64,000 nucleotides of DNA from REEB481 sp964586595 (GTDB lineage Bacteria > Bacteroidota > Bacteroidia > NS11-12g > UBA955), in NCBI GenBank assembly GCA_964586595.1, contig CAZPHB010000015.1:1-64000 (forward strand), written 5' to 3'. This document shows, piece by piece, positions 44,901 to 52,825 of the stretch. Every line of letters begins with the position of its first letter. The stretch's first letter is position 1. The position numbers and the translations under genes were made by a program. The notes below the pieces were generated by a model. It made no database searches. It saw only the letters and a list, made by a program, of their open reading frames with translations, and was not told the origin of the DNA.

Positions 44901-46475
44901 ATCGACCTGAACGACTACGTGACCCTGAATGGCATGTCCAATCCTCCGGATGGCCGCTGGGTTGCAGTGAGTAAAGATGGCGACCGTACAGACCCCAAAC
45001 TGATTGGCGCCGTTTTGAAAAATCACCTGTTCATTCCGGCCAATGGCGATGGCGATTGGGAATTCCGCTATGTACATGATGCATCCGGCTGCTATACCGC
45101 CGATAGTGGCGTGCTCGTAGTGAAGCCTCTGCCTAAGGTGACCATGCCCGCCGACATGAAGGTATGCAGCACCGATCCTGCCATCAACCTCGCACCAACC
45201 TTCGTAAGTCCTGTGGGCGGTAGCGGAACCTGGAGCGGCAAGCGACTGAGCGGCAGCGGCAACAGCGTATTCACTCCTGGCAGCGATCAGAAAGCTACTG
45301 TGGAAGGACCTTATTCGCTGGTTTATACCTATACCGATCCCTTTGGCTGTAAGATGAAAGACAGCTTCGACATCCTCGTGCAGAGCCAACCTTCCCTCAA
45401 CATCCTCACCACAAATCCTTCCAAAATATGCGACGACCAGACGCTGAACCTGAACAGCAGGCTGCAATGGTCACCCGGCGTGCAATGGAGCAGCAGCGGC
45501 GACGGCAGTTTCAGCGCACAGGATACCAGCAGCATTTACACGCCCGGCACCACGGACAAAACCAGTGGCAGCGTATGGCTGAAGGTGCGCAACGTGGCTC
45601 CGGCAGGCAATGTTTGTCCGGCCGTGGCAGACAGCATGCAGCTGTTCATCCATGCCTATCCGCAATTTGACTTCAGCGGCGACCTTCTGGAAGCTTGTGA
45701 ACCTCATACCGTAAACTTCAGCAGCACATTAAACAACAATATTCCCGCTGCTCAGCTCAGCTACAGCTGGGATTTCGGCAACGGAGGCAACGCCTCGGAC
45801 GCCAACCCGCAGGGGATTCAATATCCTAACTGGGGAAAATATAATGTGCGCCTCACCATGGTAAATACCGCAGGACCGTGCAGCACCACGGTATCCAAAC
45901 CCGCTTATGTAGATGTATGGCCGGTTCCCTTGGCTGATTTCACCTCCGATCCAAGCTATTACACCACCATCGCGCTGCCTAAATTCCAATTCTTCACCAA
46001 AAGCAGCATCGCGGACAACAGCATCCTGAAGCATTACTGGAACTTTGGCGCCGGAACCGGAAAAGATTCCAGCACCAAACGCGACCCCAATTATGCGTAT
46101 GGAAAAGATACGGCCATCTACAATGTAACCCTGATCGTGGTTTCCGACAAAGGTTGTGCAGATACCATGATGCGCCCGGTGAAGGTTGGACCTGACATCA
46201 TCGTCTTCATCCCGAACGCATTCACACCCGACCAGGCCGGACCGAATGGCAACAATAGCTTCATCCCGCTGGTGCAGAACTTTGCGAGCTTCCGTATGAC
46301 CATCTTCAACCGCTGGGGCGAGAAGTTGTATGAAACCACGAATGCCACAGCCGGCTGGGACGGAACCTATAAGGGCGTCAGTGTGCAGCAGGATGTGTAT
46401 GCTTATGTGATTGAAGTGAGCAGTGCAGACGGAAAGGTGTACAAATTCCCCGGAACGGTAACTTTGCTGCGCTGA
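41955..46475 (+). CDS. Large surface protein with T9SS type B (CHU_C) C-terminus
   Basis: A 1506-aa secreted protein. A signal peptide is followed by a cysteine-rich N-terminal region (DHIVGSDITYRC, RDCNGCYVLGQSPKCG), a module common in Bacteroidota adhesin-like proteins. Many Ig-like/SprB-type repeats follow (DLGKDTFICYGSSYRLSP, DIGPDQRICTYERTTFDAG, ADAGKDFSFCLRDSVAITA), then two PKD domains (LSYSWDFGNGG near 1270; HYWNFGAGTG near 1360). The last 90 residues form the CHU_C sorting domain (FIPNAFTPDQ, MTIFNRWGEKLYET, QQDVYAYVIEV). Probably an adhesin or gliding-related surface protein. Start 41955 gives the signal peptide; the upstream frame to 41889 does not. Confidence 0.88.
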   Translation: MKARITAFLLLAASAVGTLRADHIVGSDITYRCIRDSVFEVIYNFYRDCNGCYVLGQSPKCGTSENCNSNLTAPTAVTVTGKGTSCNTSFTLAMTRTSIVDITKTCSKERSRCAQPCGSSYPYGIEKHTFKGTLDLRAAMKAGCCEFTISMLLYVRSVGITTGQSGNTFYTWCDINACRAPCNNSPVLTNDPVAIICCNQPYQFNNGALDSTDRDSLSFSLAGSYRSQGNLASYNSPLTPADPVPVYKGPTGKSSTNPNAKPPIGMYCDSITGDLIFTPGGNCPWTGIIVMEIKEWRRDKNGKMQIIGITRRDMQFIATNCGPNNPPEIAGPYSYEVCEGEQLCFEVVTKDVQFTPHQSKPDTVTLTWNRGIPGATFTIVDPKAREKKGKFCWTPKDGQASDLLYSFTAIARDDNCPTPGTAIRSFRVKVKPRSVASRTYTNLICGRLRMHSTPALNFKGKPVYRWQILDSTGKNPIYLSNNKQTDTFQFKYGGKYIISHMINSALTNCATFYSDTVIIPPVLGIDLGKDTFICYGSSYRLSPIIVNGVSPYNYRWARPHDHDAADTNTFYDAVVTQDTSIALRLTDNNGCIATDTVHILMKVLPIVDIGPDQRICTYERTTFDAGHADTVRYRWFPTNDTTQIITVHKKDKYWVEVQETLWNCIGRDTADLFVNDTVIADAGKDFSFCLRDSVAITATAKPGWLTPNFLWTNLANSQAMGTKATYKVSPKVDQCYEVYLNITEVGHTCEDRDTICLKVKPLPDLKTTVPKRCYDYGDLNLGLESGLFTKFGNAVIYSCRTTPGLIEQVGNSYFYRTSKISNSSLQGGTNKSDVIICEYTDPKTGCYNKDSFTVVIQGNPIVQLRDRIWCQDIGCALMDSSIILPRVKTGAMYNWTVLKAPSGVPTGSLIKDKNQGSGLPANWEFCFGDPTEDYYSGDYEMAFFIQDPISGCFTRDTSAVKVIPEPKVKVQPFPTFCFDEDTIDLNDYVTLNGMSNPPDGRWVAVSKDGDRTDPKLIGAVLKNHLFIPANGDGDWEFRYVHDASGCYTADSGVLVVKPLPKVTMPADMKVCSTDPAINLAPTFVSPVGGSGTWSGKRLSGSGNSVFTPGSDQKATVEGPYSLVYTYTDPFGCKMKDSFDILVQSQPSLNILTTNPSKICDDQTLNLNSRLQWSPGVQWSSSGDGSFSAQDTSSIYTPGTTDKTSGSVWLKVRNVAPAGNVCPAVADSMQLFIHAYPQFDFSGDLLEACEPHTVNFSSTLNNNIPAAQLSYSWDFGNGGNASDANPQGIQYPNWGKYNVRLTMVNTAGPCSTTVSKPAYVDVWPVPLADFTSDPSYYTTIALPKFQFFTKSSIADNSILKHYWNFGAGTGKDSSTKRDPNYAYGKDTAIYNVTLIVVSDKGCADTMMRPVKVGPDIIVFIPNAFTPDQAGPNGNNSFIPLVQNFASFRMTIFNRWGEKLYETTNATAGWDGTYKGVSVQQDVYAYVIEVSSADGKVYKFPGTVTLLR

Positions 46476-46483
46476 GCAGTAAG

Positions 46484-47041
46484 ATGACCCTAAAGCTAAA
46501 GTTCAACAGCATCCGCTCCTTATCAGAAGCGCGCTATGCTGCCGCCGTTCTGGCTGATTTCACCGGTTTCCGTATGGATGCCGCGCACCCTGAAGCGCTG
46601 GCCGCTGCGCAGATTCAAGGCATCATCGCCTGGATCAACGGCCCGCTTTGTACAGGCGAATTTCCGGAAGGCACAACCCGCGACAGCATTCTGGACAGCG
46701 TCAGCGTTTTAGGTATGGAAGCAGTGGAATGCACTCCCGAACAGGAACTGCATCTTCCCTGGATACTTCCGTTTAAACCGGGCATCCAACCTGCTTCTCC
46801 CCACAGCATCCTCCATGTGTCAAGTGTGCCGGAATACCTGCAGTATAAAAGCGATTACCCGGCGGAAACCCTGTGGATGGTGAACATCACACATGCAAAT
46901 CCGGATGATACGGCTTGGTTGCACGATGCAACACCTTACGCCGTAAGCATCAACGGCATGGGAGAAGAGGCGCCCGGCATGGCTGATTTCAGCCTCTGGG
47001 ATTCCTGGATGGACGTGCTGGAACCGCTTAGGGAAGTCTGA
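46484..47041 (+). CDS. TrpF-like barrel fragment protein, function unknown
   Basis: A 185-aa protein. The start LKLKFNSIRSLSEARYAAAVLADFTGFRMD resembles the first beta-alpha-beta unit of phosphoribosylanthranilate isomerase (KICG-x-DA-AA-GAD-GF), but the catalytic Cys position is Asn and the remainder is only loosely barrel-like. No trp genes are nearby. I treat it as a degenerate TrpF-fold protein of unknown role. It follows the T9SS gene by 8 bp and overlaps convergent trmB by 14 bp. Confidence 0.5.
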   Translation: MTLKLKFNSIRSLSEARYAAAVLADFTGFRMDAAHPEALAAAQIQGIIAWINGPLCTGEFPEGTTRDSILDSVSVLGMEAVECTPEQELHLPWILPFKPGIQPASPHSILHVSSVPEYLQYKSDYPAETLWMVNITHANPDDTAWLHDATPYAVSINGMGEEAPGMADFSLWDSWMDVLEPLREV

Positions 47042-47663
47042 AGTTCAGGTAGCGGATGGTTCGGCCTTCCGCCAGCCACATGCGCTCGTAATAGGTTTGG
47101 ATGGCCAGTTCCGGTTCTGGAGTACCCTGGGCATACACATCGCCCACCATCCGTTCCGGCTGGATTTTCATTTCCTCCAGAAATTCAAGCGTTGATTCAA
47201 ACAAAAGTTCGCTGTCGGTTTTGAGATGGATGAGGCCGCCCGGCTTCAGCACCTTGCGGTAACGTTCCAGGAAGATGGGATGCGTGAGTCGCTTGCGTGA
47301 CTTGCCCGGCTGCGGATCCGCAAAGGTGATCCAGATTTCATCCACTTCCCCCGGAGCGAAATAATTCTCGAGGTGATCAATCTGAATTCGCAGGAAGGCG
47401 CAGTGATGCAGTTGCTCTTCGAGGGCGGTTTTGGCACCGCGCCACAAACGGGCACCTTTCACATCCACCCCGATGTAATTCTTATCCGGATGTAGCCGCG
47501 CCAGACCGATGCAGTAATCTGCCTTGCCGCAAGCCAGTTCCAATACCAGCGGATGTTGGTTTTGAAAATGGCCGCTCCACTGTCCCTTCAACGTGCATTG
47601 AGCGTCGAAGGTATTCGGGAAGGCATCAAATTCTGCGAATTTCTGCAGCTTGGCTTTGCTCAT
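47028..47663 (-). CDS. trmB: tRNA (guanine(46)-N7)-methyltransferase
   Basis: A 211-aa SAM-dependent enzyme forming m7G46 in tRNA. Motif I is LVLELACGKADYCIGLA, the catalytic/tRNA-binding segment is DEIWITFADPQPGKSRKRLTHP, and LKTDSELLFE follows. The ATG at 47663 shares the tetranucleotide CATG with the start of the divergent aat gene. Confidence 0.92.
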   Translation of the reverse strand: MSKAKLQKFAEFDAFPNTFDAQCTLKGQWSGHFQNQHPLVLELACGKADYCIGLARLHPDKNYIGVDVKGARLWRGAKTALEEQLHHCAFLRIQIDHLENYFAPGEVDEIWITFADPQPGKSRKRLTHPIFLERYRKVLKPGGLIHLKTDSELLFESTLEFLEEMKIQPERMVGDVYAQGTPEPELAIQTYYERMWLAEGRTIRYLNFRLP

Positions 47664-48282
47664 GAAGCCGCAAAAAAACAGCCTTCTGCACATATTTTCG
47701 CGGACCTTCCGAAAATCCGTGGATATTCTGGATCCCAATATGGTGCTGTATGCCTATACCAAGGGCATTTTCCCCATGGCGCACAGCGATGAGGACAACG
47801 CCATTTACTGGCATGAACCCATCATGCGGGGCATCATTCCACTCGAGGAGTTTAAAGTATCGAAGAACCTGCGCCGATTGTATCGCAGCGGAAAGTTCGA
47901 CCAATACATCAACCGCGATTTTGAGGGTGTCATCCGCGCCTGTGCCGCCCGTGACGAAACATGGATTTCGGAAGAAATCATCCAGGTATTCCTGCAATTG
48001 CACGACATGGGCTATGCACACAGCTTCGAGACCTGGCATGATGGCAAGCTGGTTGGCGGCTTATACGGCGTGGCGATGGGCAGGGCTTTTTTCGGAGAAA
48101 GCATGTTCCATGAAGTGACCGATGCCTCCAAAACCGCTTTGGTGTTTCTGGTGGAATTCCTGAAGGAAAAACAATTCACCTTATTGGATACGCAATACAT
48201 TACAGAGCATTTGCGCAGCTTCGGAGCCATAGAAATTCCGCAGGCGGAGTATTTGAAATTGCTGGAAGAAGCACTGATGTAG
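47662..48282 (+). CDS. aat: Leucyl/phenylalanyl-tRNA--protein transferase
   Basis: A 206-aa Aat, which adds Leu or Phe to N-terminal Arg/Lys for N-end-rule degradation. Motifs: LYAYTKGIFPMAH, IYWHEPIMRGIIPLEEFKVSKNLRR, TWISEEIIQVFLQLHDMGYAHSFETW, GRAFFGESMFHEVTDASKTALVFL and LLDTQYITEHL. ATG at 47662 overlaps the divergent trmB start; an ATG at 47650 would also fit. It has a shorter N-terminus than E. coli Aat. Confidence 0.92.
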   Translation: MKPQKNSLLHIFSRTFRKSVDILDPNMVLYAYTKGIFPMAHSDEDNAIYWHEPIMRGIIPLEEFKVSKNLRRLYRSGKFDQYINRDFEGVIRACAARDETWISEEIIQVFLQLHDMGYAHSFETWHDGKLVGGLYGVAMGRAFFGESMFHEVTDASKTALVFLVEFLKEKQFTLLDTQYITEHLRSFGAIEIPQAEYLKLLEEALM

Positions 48283-48307
48283 GGCGTGGAATGAATCCAG
48301 GGCAAGA

Positions 48308-48338
48308 TTTGTCGGAACAGCCCGAAATACTATATTTG
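48308..48338 (+). promoter_or_regulatory. Consensus promoter of tRNA-Pro
   Basis: TTTG (48308-48311), exactly 19 bp, then TATATTTG (48331-48338): a perfect match to TTTG-N19-TAnnTTTG. Transcription should begin near 48344, leaving a leader of about 78 nt before the tRNA. Confidence 0.8.
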
Positions 48339-48421
48339 CAGCCCCTTAAAGGGAGACCCGTTCCCATGCGTGGACAGGCAACTGTCTGAAGTACCAGGAG
48401 TTCAGCAATGAGCAATAAAAT

Positions 48422-48495
48422 CGGGATGTGGCGCAGCCTGGTAGCGCACTTGCATGGGGTGCAAGGGGTCGCAAGTTCGAATCTTGTCATCCCGA
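48422..48495 (+). tRNA. tRNA-Pro (GGG anticodon)
   Basis: A 74-nt cloverleaf can be drawn: acceptor CGGGATG/CATCCCG, D-stem GCGC/GCGC, anticodon stem CTTGC/GCAAG with loop ATGGGGT (anticodon GGG), 5-nt variable loop, T-arm GCAAG-TTCGAAT-CTTGT with one G-U pair, discriminator A. The initial C is usual for tRNA-Pro. A CCA end is not encoded exactly (ACCCA follows). It has its own promoter and terminator. Confidence 0.95.
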
Positions 48496-48506
48496 CCCAG
48501 TAAATA

Positions 48507-48534
48507 CAAGGCTTCCAGACATCTGGGAGCCTTG
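48507..48534 (+). terminator. Terminator of tRNA-Pro
   Basis: CAAGGCTTCCAG and CTGGGAGCCTTG pair with one G-U, 4-nt loop ACAT, followed by a T-rich stretch. It ends the tRNA transcript just before the accessory region. Confidence 0.75.
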
Positions 48535-48787
48535 TTCATTTAGGGCGGTTTACACAGGGTTTACACAAAATGACCAAATGCGGTAAACCGGATCTGAGAC
48601 CTGAGCACTTGATGAATGCTCATGCTATTGCGGCAAACGACCAAAATACCCTAACTAAGTCTGGCTCAGAAAGAACAAAGTAGCGTTTTTACCCAAGCAT
48701 TTGAACCACAATGCTGCTGGCCAGTTTAAGCGTAAGCCCCATTGTTTTTCTGAAACGAAACGATAATATTTGAATTCTAACTTTTAG

Positions 48788-49189
48788 GTGGCTCGGAAAA
48801 CGGGTTACCTTCACCAGGCTTCGACCAAAGACCTTGCAGAGAAGCACTTGTCACAGCTGGAAGCTACCTGGGGCTCAAAATACCCCAAGGTCATAGAATC
48901 CTGGAAAAAGAACTGGGATCGGTTAAGCGCGTTCTTCAAGTATAACAAGCAAATCAGGCGCATTATCTACACAACCAACATCATTGAAGGCTTCCACAGG
49001 CAGCTACGCGCTGTGACTAAATCCAAAGGAGCCTTTACCTCTGAAGACGCTCTGATAAAACTGTTGTTCCTTGCTCAGGAAAACATCTGCTCCAAATGGA
49101 ACAGACCGGTACATAACTGGAACCAGACTGAAGATACCCCGTTTTTCGGGAGAACCCTCGTACTTTCAAACGAAAAGCAAGGCACTTAG
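48788..49189 (+). pseudogene. IS256-family transposase, 3' remnant
   Basis: About 130 C-terminal codons of a mutator-type (IS256) transposase remain: KKNWDRLSAFFKYNKQIRRIIYTTNIIEGFHRQLRAVTKSKGAFTSEDALIKLLFLA. The N-terminal and most catalytic residues are missing; the 250 bp before it contain no recognisable continuation. The last residues (HNWNQTEDTPFFGR) are the normal end of the family. It abuts the next minus-strand gene by one base, so an insertion may have clipped that gene's surroundings. Confidence 0.8.
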
Positions 49190-49190
49190 T

Positions 49191-49991
49191 CTAATCAATA
49201 TTTCTTACAGCAGCAATCCCAATACCATACATGCCACTCCCCAAATCCACCCATGTTCCATTGAGGAAGTCTAAAACCCAATATGTAACCTTTTCGTAAC
49301 TGTACGTAGCCTGCTCGTTTGTCCAATAATAACGCTGCCTAACATCGAATTTATCTTTATTAGTGTATATTTGATATAGTTCTGCTTTGTTAGGCAGTCT
49401 CCAACCCAAGCCCATTTTGGCGCATGAGTCATTTGCTGACGACCAATTATAAGGTTCATTTCTAACTAATAAAGCTAAAAATGATTTGTATTCAATTGTT
49501 TCATGCTTGTGAGGATCATTAAAGGTTCCAGAACTAATCTTCTTGGGATTGCCATAATTTGCTAAAAACAACAATACAGAAGAATCTATATTAGAGGCAT
49601 AATAACCCATGTTTTTTAAAAGAACGATTTTCATTGATATTAAGTTATGCGTTACTAAATCTTTTTCATACTTTATTTCTTTATTATTGTTGTATCTTTT
49701 TACGTAAATGTATTTTGATTCTTCTCTGTATGTTGTAATTGCCGTTGGTCCTCGAAAAAAAGCTTCAGTAAAGTTTTTCCCAATATATGATTCAAAAACA
49801 GAATCATGCTTTAATAAGTAATACGTGAAATCACCATTAAGTGTTTTTAAGGGTTTTTCTTTATTCACGGCTACCTCGCATAGCATATACAGGCAGTTTT
49901 TGAATTGAGTAGCATTTTGAGCTTGGAGGTGATAATTGTTAACAATGAGTGATAATAATGCAAAAGTTGAAATAATCTTATTCTTGGTCAT
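49191..49991 (-). CDS. Secreted protein with Lcl/DUF1566-like C-terminal domain
   Basis: A 266-aa exported protein with a signal peptide (ending NNYHLQAQ). The first 160 residues are not recognised. The last 95 match the Lcl_C/DUF1566 pattern (YNWSSANDSCAKMGLGWRLPNKAELYQIY...YYWTNEQATY), a C-type-lectin-like fold related to FGE-sulfatase domains. Strongly AT-rich compared with the dcw region, suggesting transfer. Its stop is next to the IS256 remnant. Confidence 0.65.
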   Translation of the reverse strand: MTKNKIISTFALLSLIVNNYHLQAQNATQFKNCLYMLCEVAVNKEKPLKTLNGDFTYYLLKHDSVFESYIGKNFTEAFFRGPTAITTYREESKYIYVKRYNNNKEIKYEKDLVTHNLISMKIVLLKNMGYYASNIDSSVLLFLANYGNPKKISSGTFNDPHKHETIEYKSFLALLVRNEPYNWSSANDSCAKMGLGWRLPNKAELYQIYTNKDKFDVRQRYYWTNEQATYSYEKVTYWVLDFLNGTWVDLGSGMYGIGIAAVRNID

Positions 49992-50114
49992 CTTAGTTTC
50001 TTTTTTTCGTTATCTCTCTTTCTTTGGAACGGTGGCAAATTTAAAAATAAATCACTGCCGTCCAAAACTTTTTTTACTGAACATTTAGTGTGCCGATAAT
50101 AAGGGTTTAGCAGT

Positions 50115-50930
50115 CTAATTTTTGCGATTTTTATTATTACCCCCCCTTATTTCTGTGAACAAGTTGAGTTGAATATCCGCTTTAGGAACGCTTCCCGGTT
50201 CAAAAGGTTTATTTAGATACTCTGGGAGTTTGATATTAACCAACAGCTTCATGCGAAAAAATGTTACCAAATTGAACAGATGCCATTGGTATTCCGCTAT
50301 TCTTTGCATTGCCTTCAGAAGTAAAATGGTAATCAGCGCCGTCAATAATTGGATTCATACCGCATTTTCAGACGTGCCAACAAAGGTTTTGATGCGCAGA
50401 TGCGTTTTGATTTGTTTGAATAACACTTCGATATGCCAGCGTTCCCGGTAAAGGGCTGCAATGGTTTCTGCTGTCCAAGACAAGTTGCTGGTCAGAAACA
50501 CCTGTTCCTGGACGGTTACAGGGTCCATAAAAACTACCGTGCGCAGGCTTTTTGGATAATCTTCGGCACTTTTAGGGCCTATGAGCCTAATGTTTTCGTC
50601 CGCTTGGATGCCTGATCCCTTATCGACTTCGAAGGATATTATCACCTCAAAAACCATGTTGTCCTTGGCCTTTTTGCAGCATTACAGCCCCTTTGTGCTT
50701 ACGGAAGTGGTTCAGTCAAAAACAGTGCTGCATAGAGGAACAACGGTGGAATACATCAGGAAAACCTTCCGTTTCAATTGCCGCTGCTTGGTTCGTTCAA
50801 AGCCAATATGCTGTCCAAGATATTGAAGCGTTAAATGGAGGAATGTCTCAAAGACCTTCTTATCGCGTTTCTGGCTGATGTAGGAGACGCTACTCTTACC
50901 GGATACCTGCCTGCTACCCGGATCGGTCAT
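50115..50930 (-). pseudogene. Decayed IS4-family transposase
   Basis: Three pieces of one transposase lie on the minus strand: FLMYSTVVPLCSTVFD (50930-50712), VFEVIISFEVDKG...ERWHIEVLFKQIKTHLRIKTFVGTSENAV (50657-50355) and a C-terminal piece from 50345 to 50115. The last two are in the same frame, separated only by a TGA at 50355-50357, probably a former Trp codon. Between the first two the frame shifts and the central catalytic Asp region is missing. It cannot make an active enzyme. Confidence 0.8.
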
Positions 50931-51095
50931 TGACCGGATACATCATTTGGTTTCATTTTGCAACTTGAAGGCAGGGCAATAGCTCCATATTTACCAACTG
51001 TGCCTGAAAATTATTAAGGACAAATGTGAAAATTCATAACAACTTATATTCAACCAAATTATATCATATTTTTAAGTAGGCAGGCTTTATGATTG

Positions 51096-51347
51096 TCATA
51101 ATTCAGAGCTATATTTTATTTTATTACTGATTAATTTATTCCTGATATATATTGAAACCATCACGAACAAAACCCCATAAATAAAGTCTTGAAACATTTC
51201 CATAGGAGATTTGGATGAAGGCAATAAGAATTTGCCTCGGTCGCTAAATTCTGTGGGGTCTAAACTTACAATAAGGCTAGGAAATTCCCAGCAGCGGTCG
51301 TAAATTTCCGTAATTCCACCTCCTATGAATAAGAGAAATAAAACCAT
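51096..51347 (-). CDS. Small membrane protein, unknown
   Basis: An 83-aa protein with an N-terminal hydrophobic helix (MVLFLLFIGGGITEIYD) and another at the end (FIYGVLFVMVSIYIRNKL). No family recognised. It starts 2 nt after the upstream membrane gene, so the two look like an operon. Very AT-rich. Confidence 0.5.
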   Translation of the reverse strand: MVLFLLFIGGGITEIYDRCWEFPSLIVSLDPTEFSDRGKFLLPSSKSPMEMFQDFIYGVLFVMVSIYIRNKLISNKIKYSSEL

Positions 51348-51349
51348 TT

Positions 51350-51721
51350 TTAAAAAAAACTATAAACGATTTCTATCGATTTCTCATCAATATTTTTTTT
51401 AAAGTCTTTCCACTTGGGGTTTGAAATATCTTTCCACTTGGGGTTTGAAATATCTTTCCACTTGGGGTTTGAAAAGTACCAATAACACCACAAAACTAAA
51501 AACACCGTCGATTTAAATCCAAGGTCAATAAAATCTGTAGATATTTCGGGCCATGTTCTCTTAACTGCATCATAATATTTTTCTAATTCCCATTTACGTA
51601 CATGAAAATTCATAGAGGCAATCAAATAAGCTACACCAAACAGGCCTGTTGCAATCCATAGTATTTTAGCCCACAGGCCACCTAAAAAAGGAGGTTTTGT
51701 TTCAGTTGTTGTTGATTCCAT
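51350..51721 (-). CDS. Small membrane protein with SNPKWKDI repeats
   Basis: A 123-aa protein with two predicted helices (ILWIATGLFGVAYLIASM and STVFLVLWCYWYF). The C-terminal cytoplasmic-looking tail contains nearly three copies of the octapeptide SNPKWKDI, encoded by a 24-bp tandem repeat. No homologue recognised. Probably an operon with the 83-aa protein downstream. Confidence 0.55.
   Translation of the reverse strand: MESTTTETKPPFLGGLWAKILWIATGLFGVAYLIASMNFHVRKWELEKYYDAVKRTWPEISTDFIDLGFKSTVFLVLWCYWYFSNPKWKDISNPKWKDISNPKWKDFKKNIDEKSIEIVYSFF
51405..51474. repeat. 24-bp tandem repeat, 2.9 copies
   Basis: The unit TCTTTCCACTTGGGGTTTGA plus 4 bases begins at 51405, 51429 and 51453. Copies are identical and in frame, adding 8 residues each to the membrane protein. 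Copy number could vary between strains. Confidence 0.9.
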
Positions 51722-51800
51722 ATAATTTGCAAGTTAAACAATCCTGCTCAAAATACATCCACTATCTCTTTTGCCTTATTCTGAAGTATGATTACAACAA

Positions 51801-51845
51801 AAGCAATCATGCTACCAAATTAAAAGAAAACCACTCGCCCTAGAA
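51801..51845. repeat. 45-bp direct repeat, copy 1
   Basis: Identical to 54396-54440. Both copies lie downstream of a SUMF1-type gene, next to its GC-rich hairpin. They show that these gene ends were duplicated or exchanged recently. Confidence 0.9.
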
Positions 51846-51854
51846 TCCTCGCCA

Positions 51855-51870
51855 ACCGCCCCATTGCGGT
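51855..51870. repeat. Downstream hairpin of SUMF1 pseudogene (short form)
   Basis: ACCGC and GCGGT arms around CCCATT, 45 bp past the stop of the pseudogene on its coding strand. It is a shortened version of the hairpins at 54449 and 57061, within the conserved GGGCAGACCGCA context. Confidence 0.55.
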
Positions 51871-51914
51871 CTGCCCGAGGCAAGCCCCTCAGCTCACAAG
51901 GGCGAATGCCGCGC

Positions 51915-52802
51915 TTATAAACTCGGGGACACCAAACGAAAACCATAGTTGATGCAGTCGTTGTCTGGAGTGTGGGAGTTGCGAATCGACACCCCGCAGC
52001 CGCCGGCAACGTTGTGCCAGCTGCCGCCGCGGAGCACACGTTGGGTACCCATGCCAGGGCCCTGCGGATTGGTCTCTGCACCACCACTGTACTCCCCGTA
52101 CCAATCGCTGCACTATTCCCATACATTGCCGCTCATGTCGTATAGACCCAACTCATTGGGTGCTTTCAGGCCCACAGTATGGGTTTTCGAATCCGCGTTT
52201 ACACTATACCAAGCCACCTCATCCGGATTATTGGAGCCGCTACAGATAAACCCTTTACTCTGAGTACCACCTTTGGCCGCATATTCCCATTCTGCTTCCG
52301 TAGGTAGGCGATAGTTTTTACCAGTGAGCGCATTGAGTTTTTGGATAAAGACCTGCGCATCACCCCAGTTCACACTATCCACCGGATTTCGTGATCCGGG
52401 AAAACAAGAACGATTTTCACCCATAATCGCCTCCCATTCATCCTGGGTAACCGGATACCGCCCAATACAAAAACTGCGCAGGGTAACCAAATGAGCGGGT
52501 TTCTCATTGTCCTCGCAATTTCCTTGCTCCTCCGTGCAACCCATGGTGAACGTGCCGCCCTATACCGAAACCATATTAGTATCTAGACGTCTCAGCAGGT
52601 TGTTCCTTTGCTCCAGCTTATCCTCAGAAATAAATAAGCTTTCCGGTAATCAGAATACCAACAGCATAGATATAGCCATAACAACTCTTGTGATTGGTTG
52701 TAATGCTGCGAGAAACGAATCAGATCCAATAATGGATATTAAGGCATCCTCCGAAAGCATAATCGCCGCACAGGTGATGATGAACTTTTTTTTCTTCTCC
52801 AT
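51915..52802 (-). pseudogene. SUMF1/FGE-sulfatase domain protein with three in-frame stops
   Basis: One 296-codon frame runs from ATG 52802 to TAA 51915 without any frameshift, but contains TGA at 52650-52652, TAG at 52560-52562 and TAG at 52113-52115. Paralogues show the second stop replaces Glu (MVLVEGGTF) and the third replaces Trp (SGNVWEWCSDWY). The remainder is intact: MGCTEEQGNCEDNEKPAH, YRLPTEAEWEYAAKGG, NELGLYDMSGNVW, then VLRGGSW, a variable stretch and YGFRLVSPSL. The N-terminus has a hydrophobic segment. Variable-region-like block at 51924-52040. Probably non-functional unless the stops are suppressed. Confidence 0.8.
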
Positions 52803-52825
52803 AACATGAAAGGATATTGACCTTC

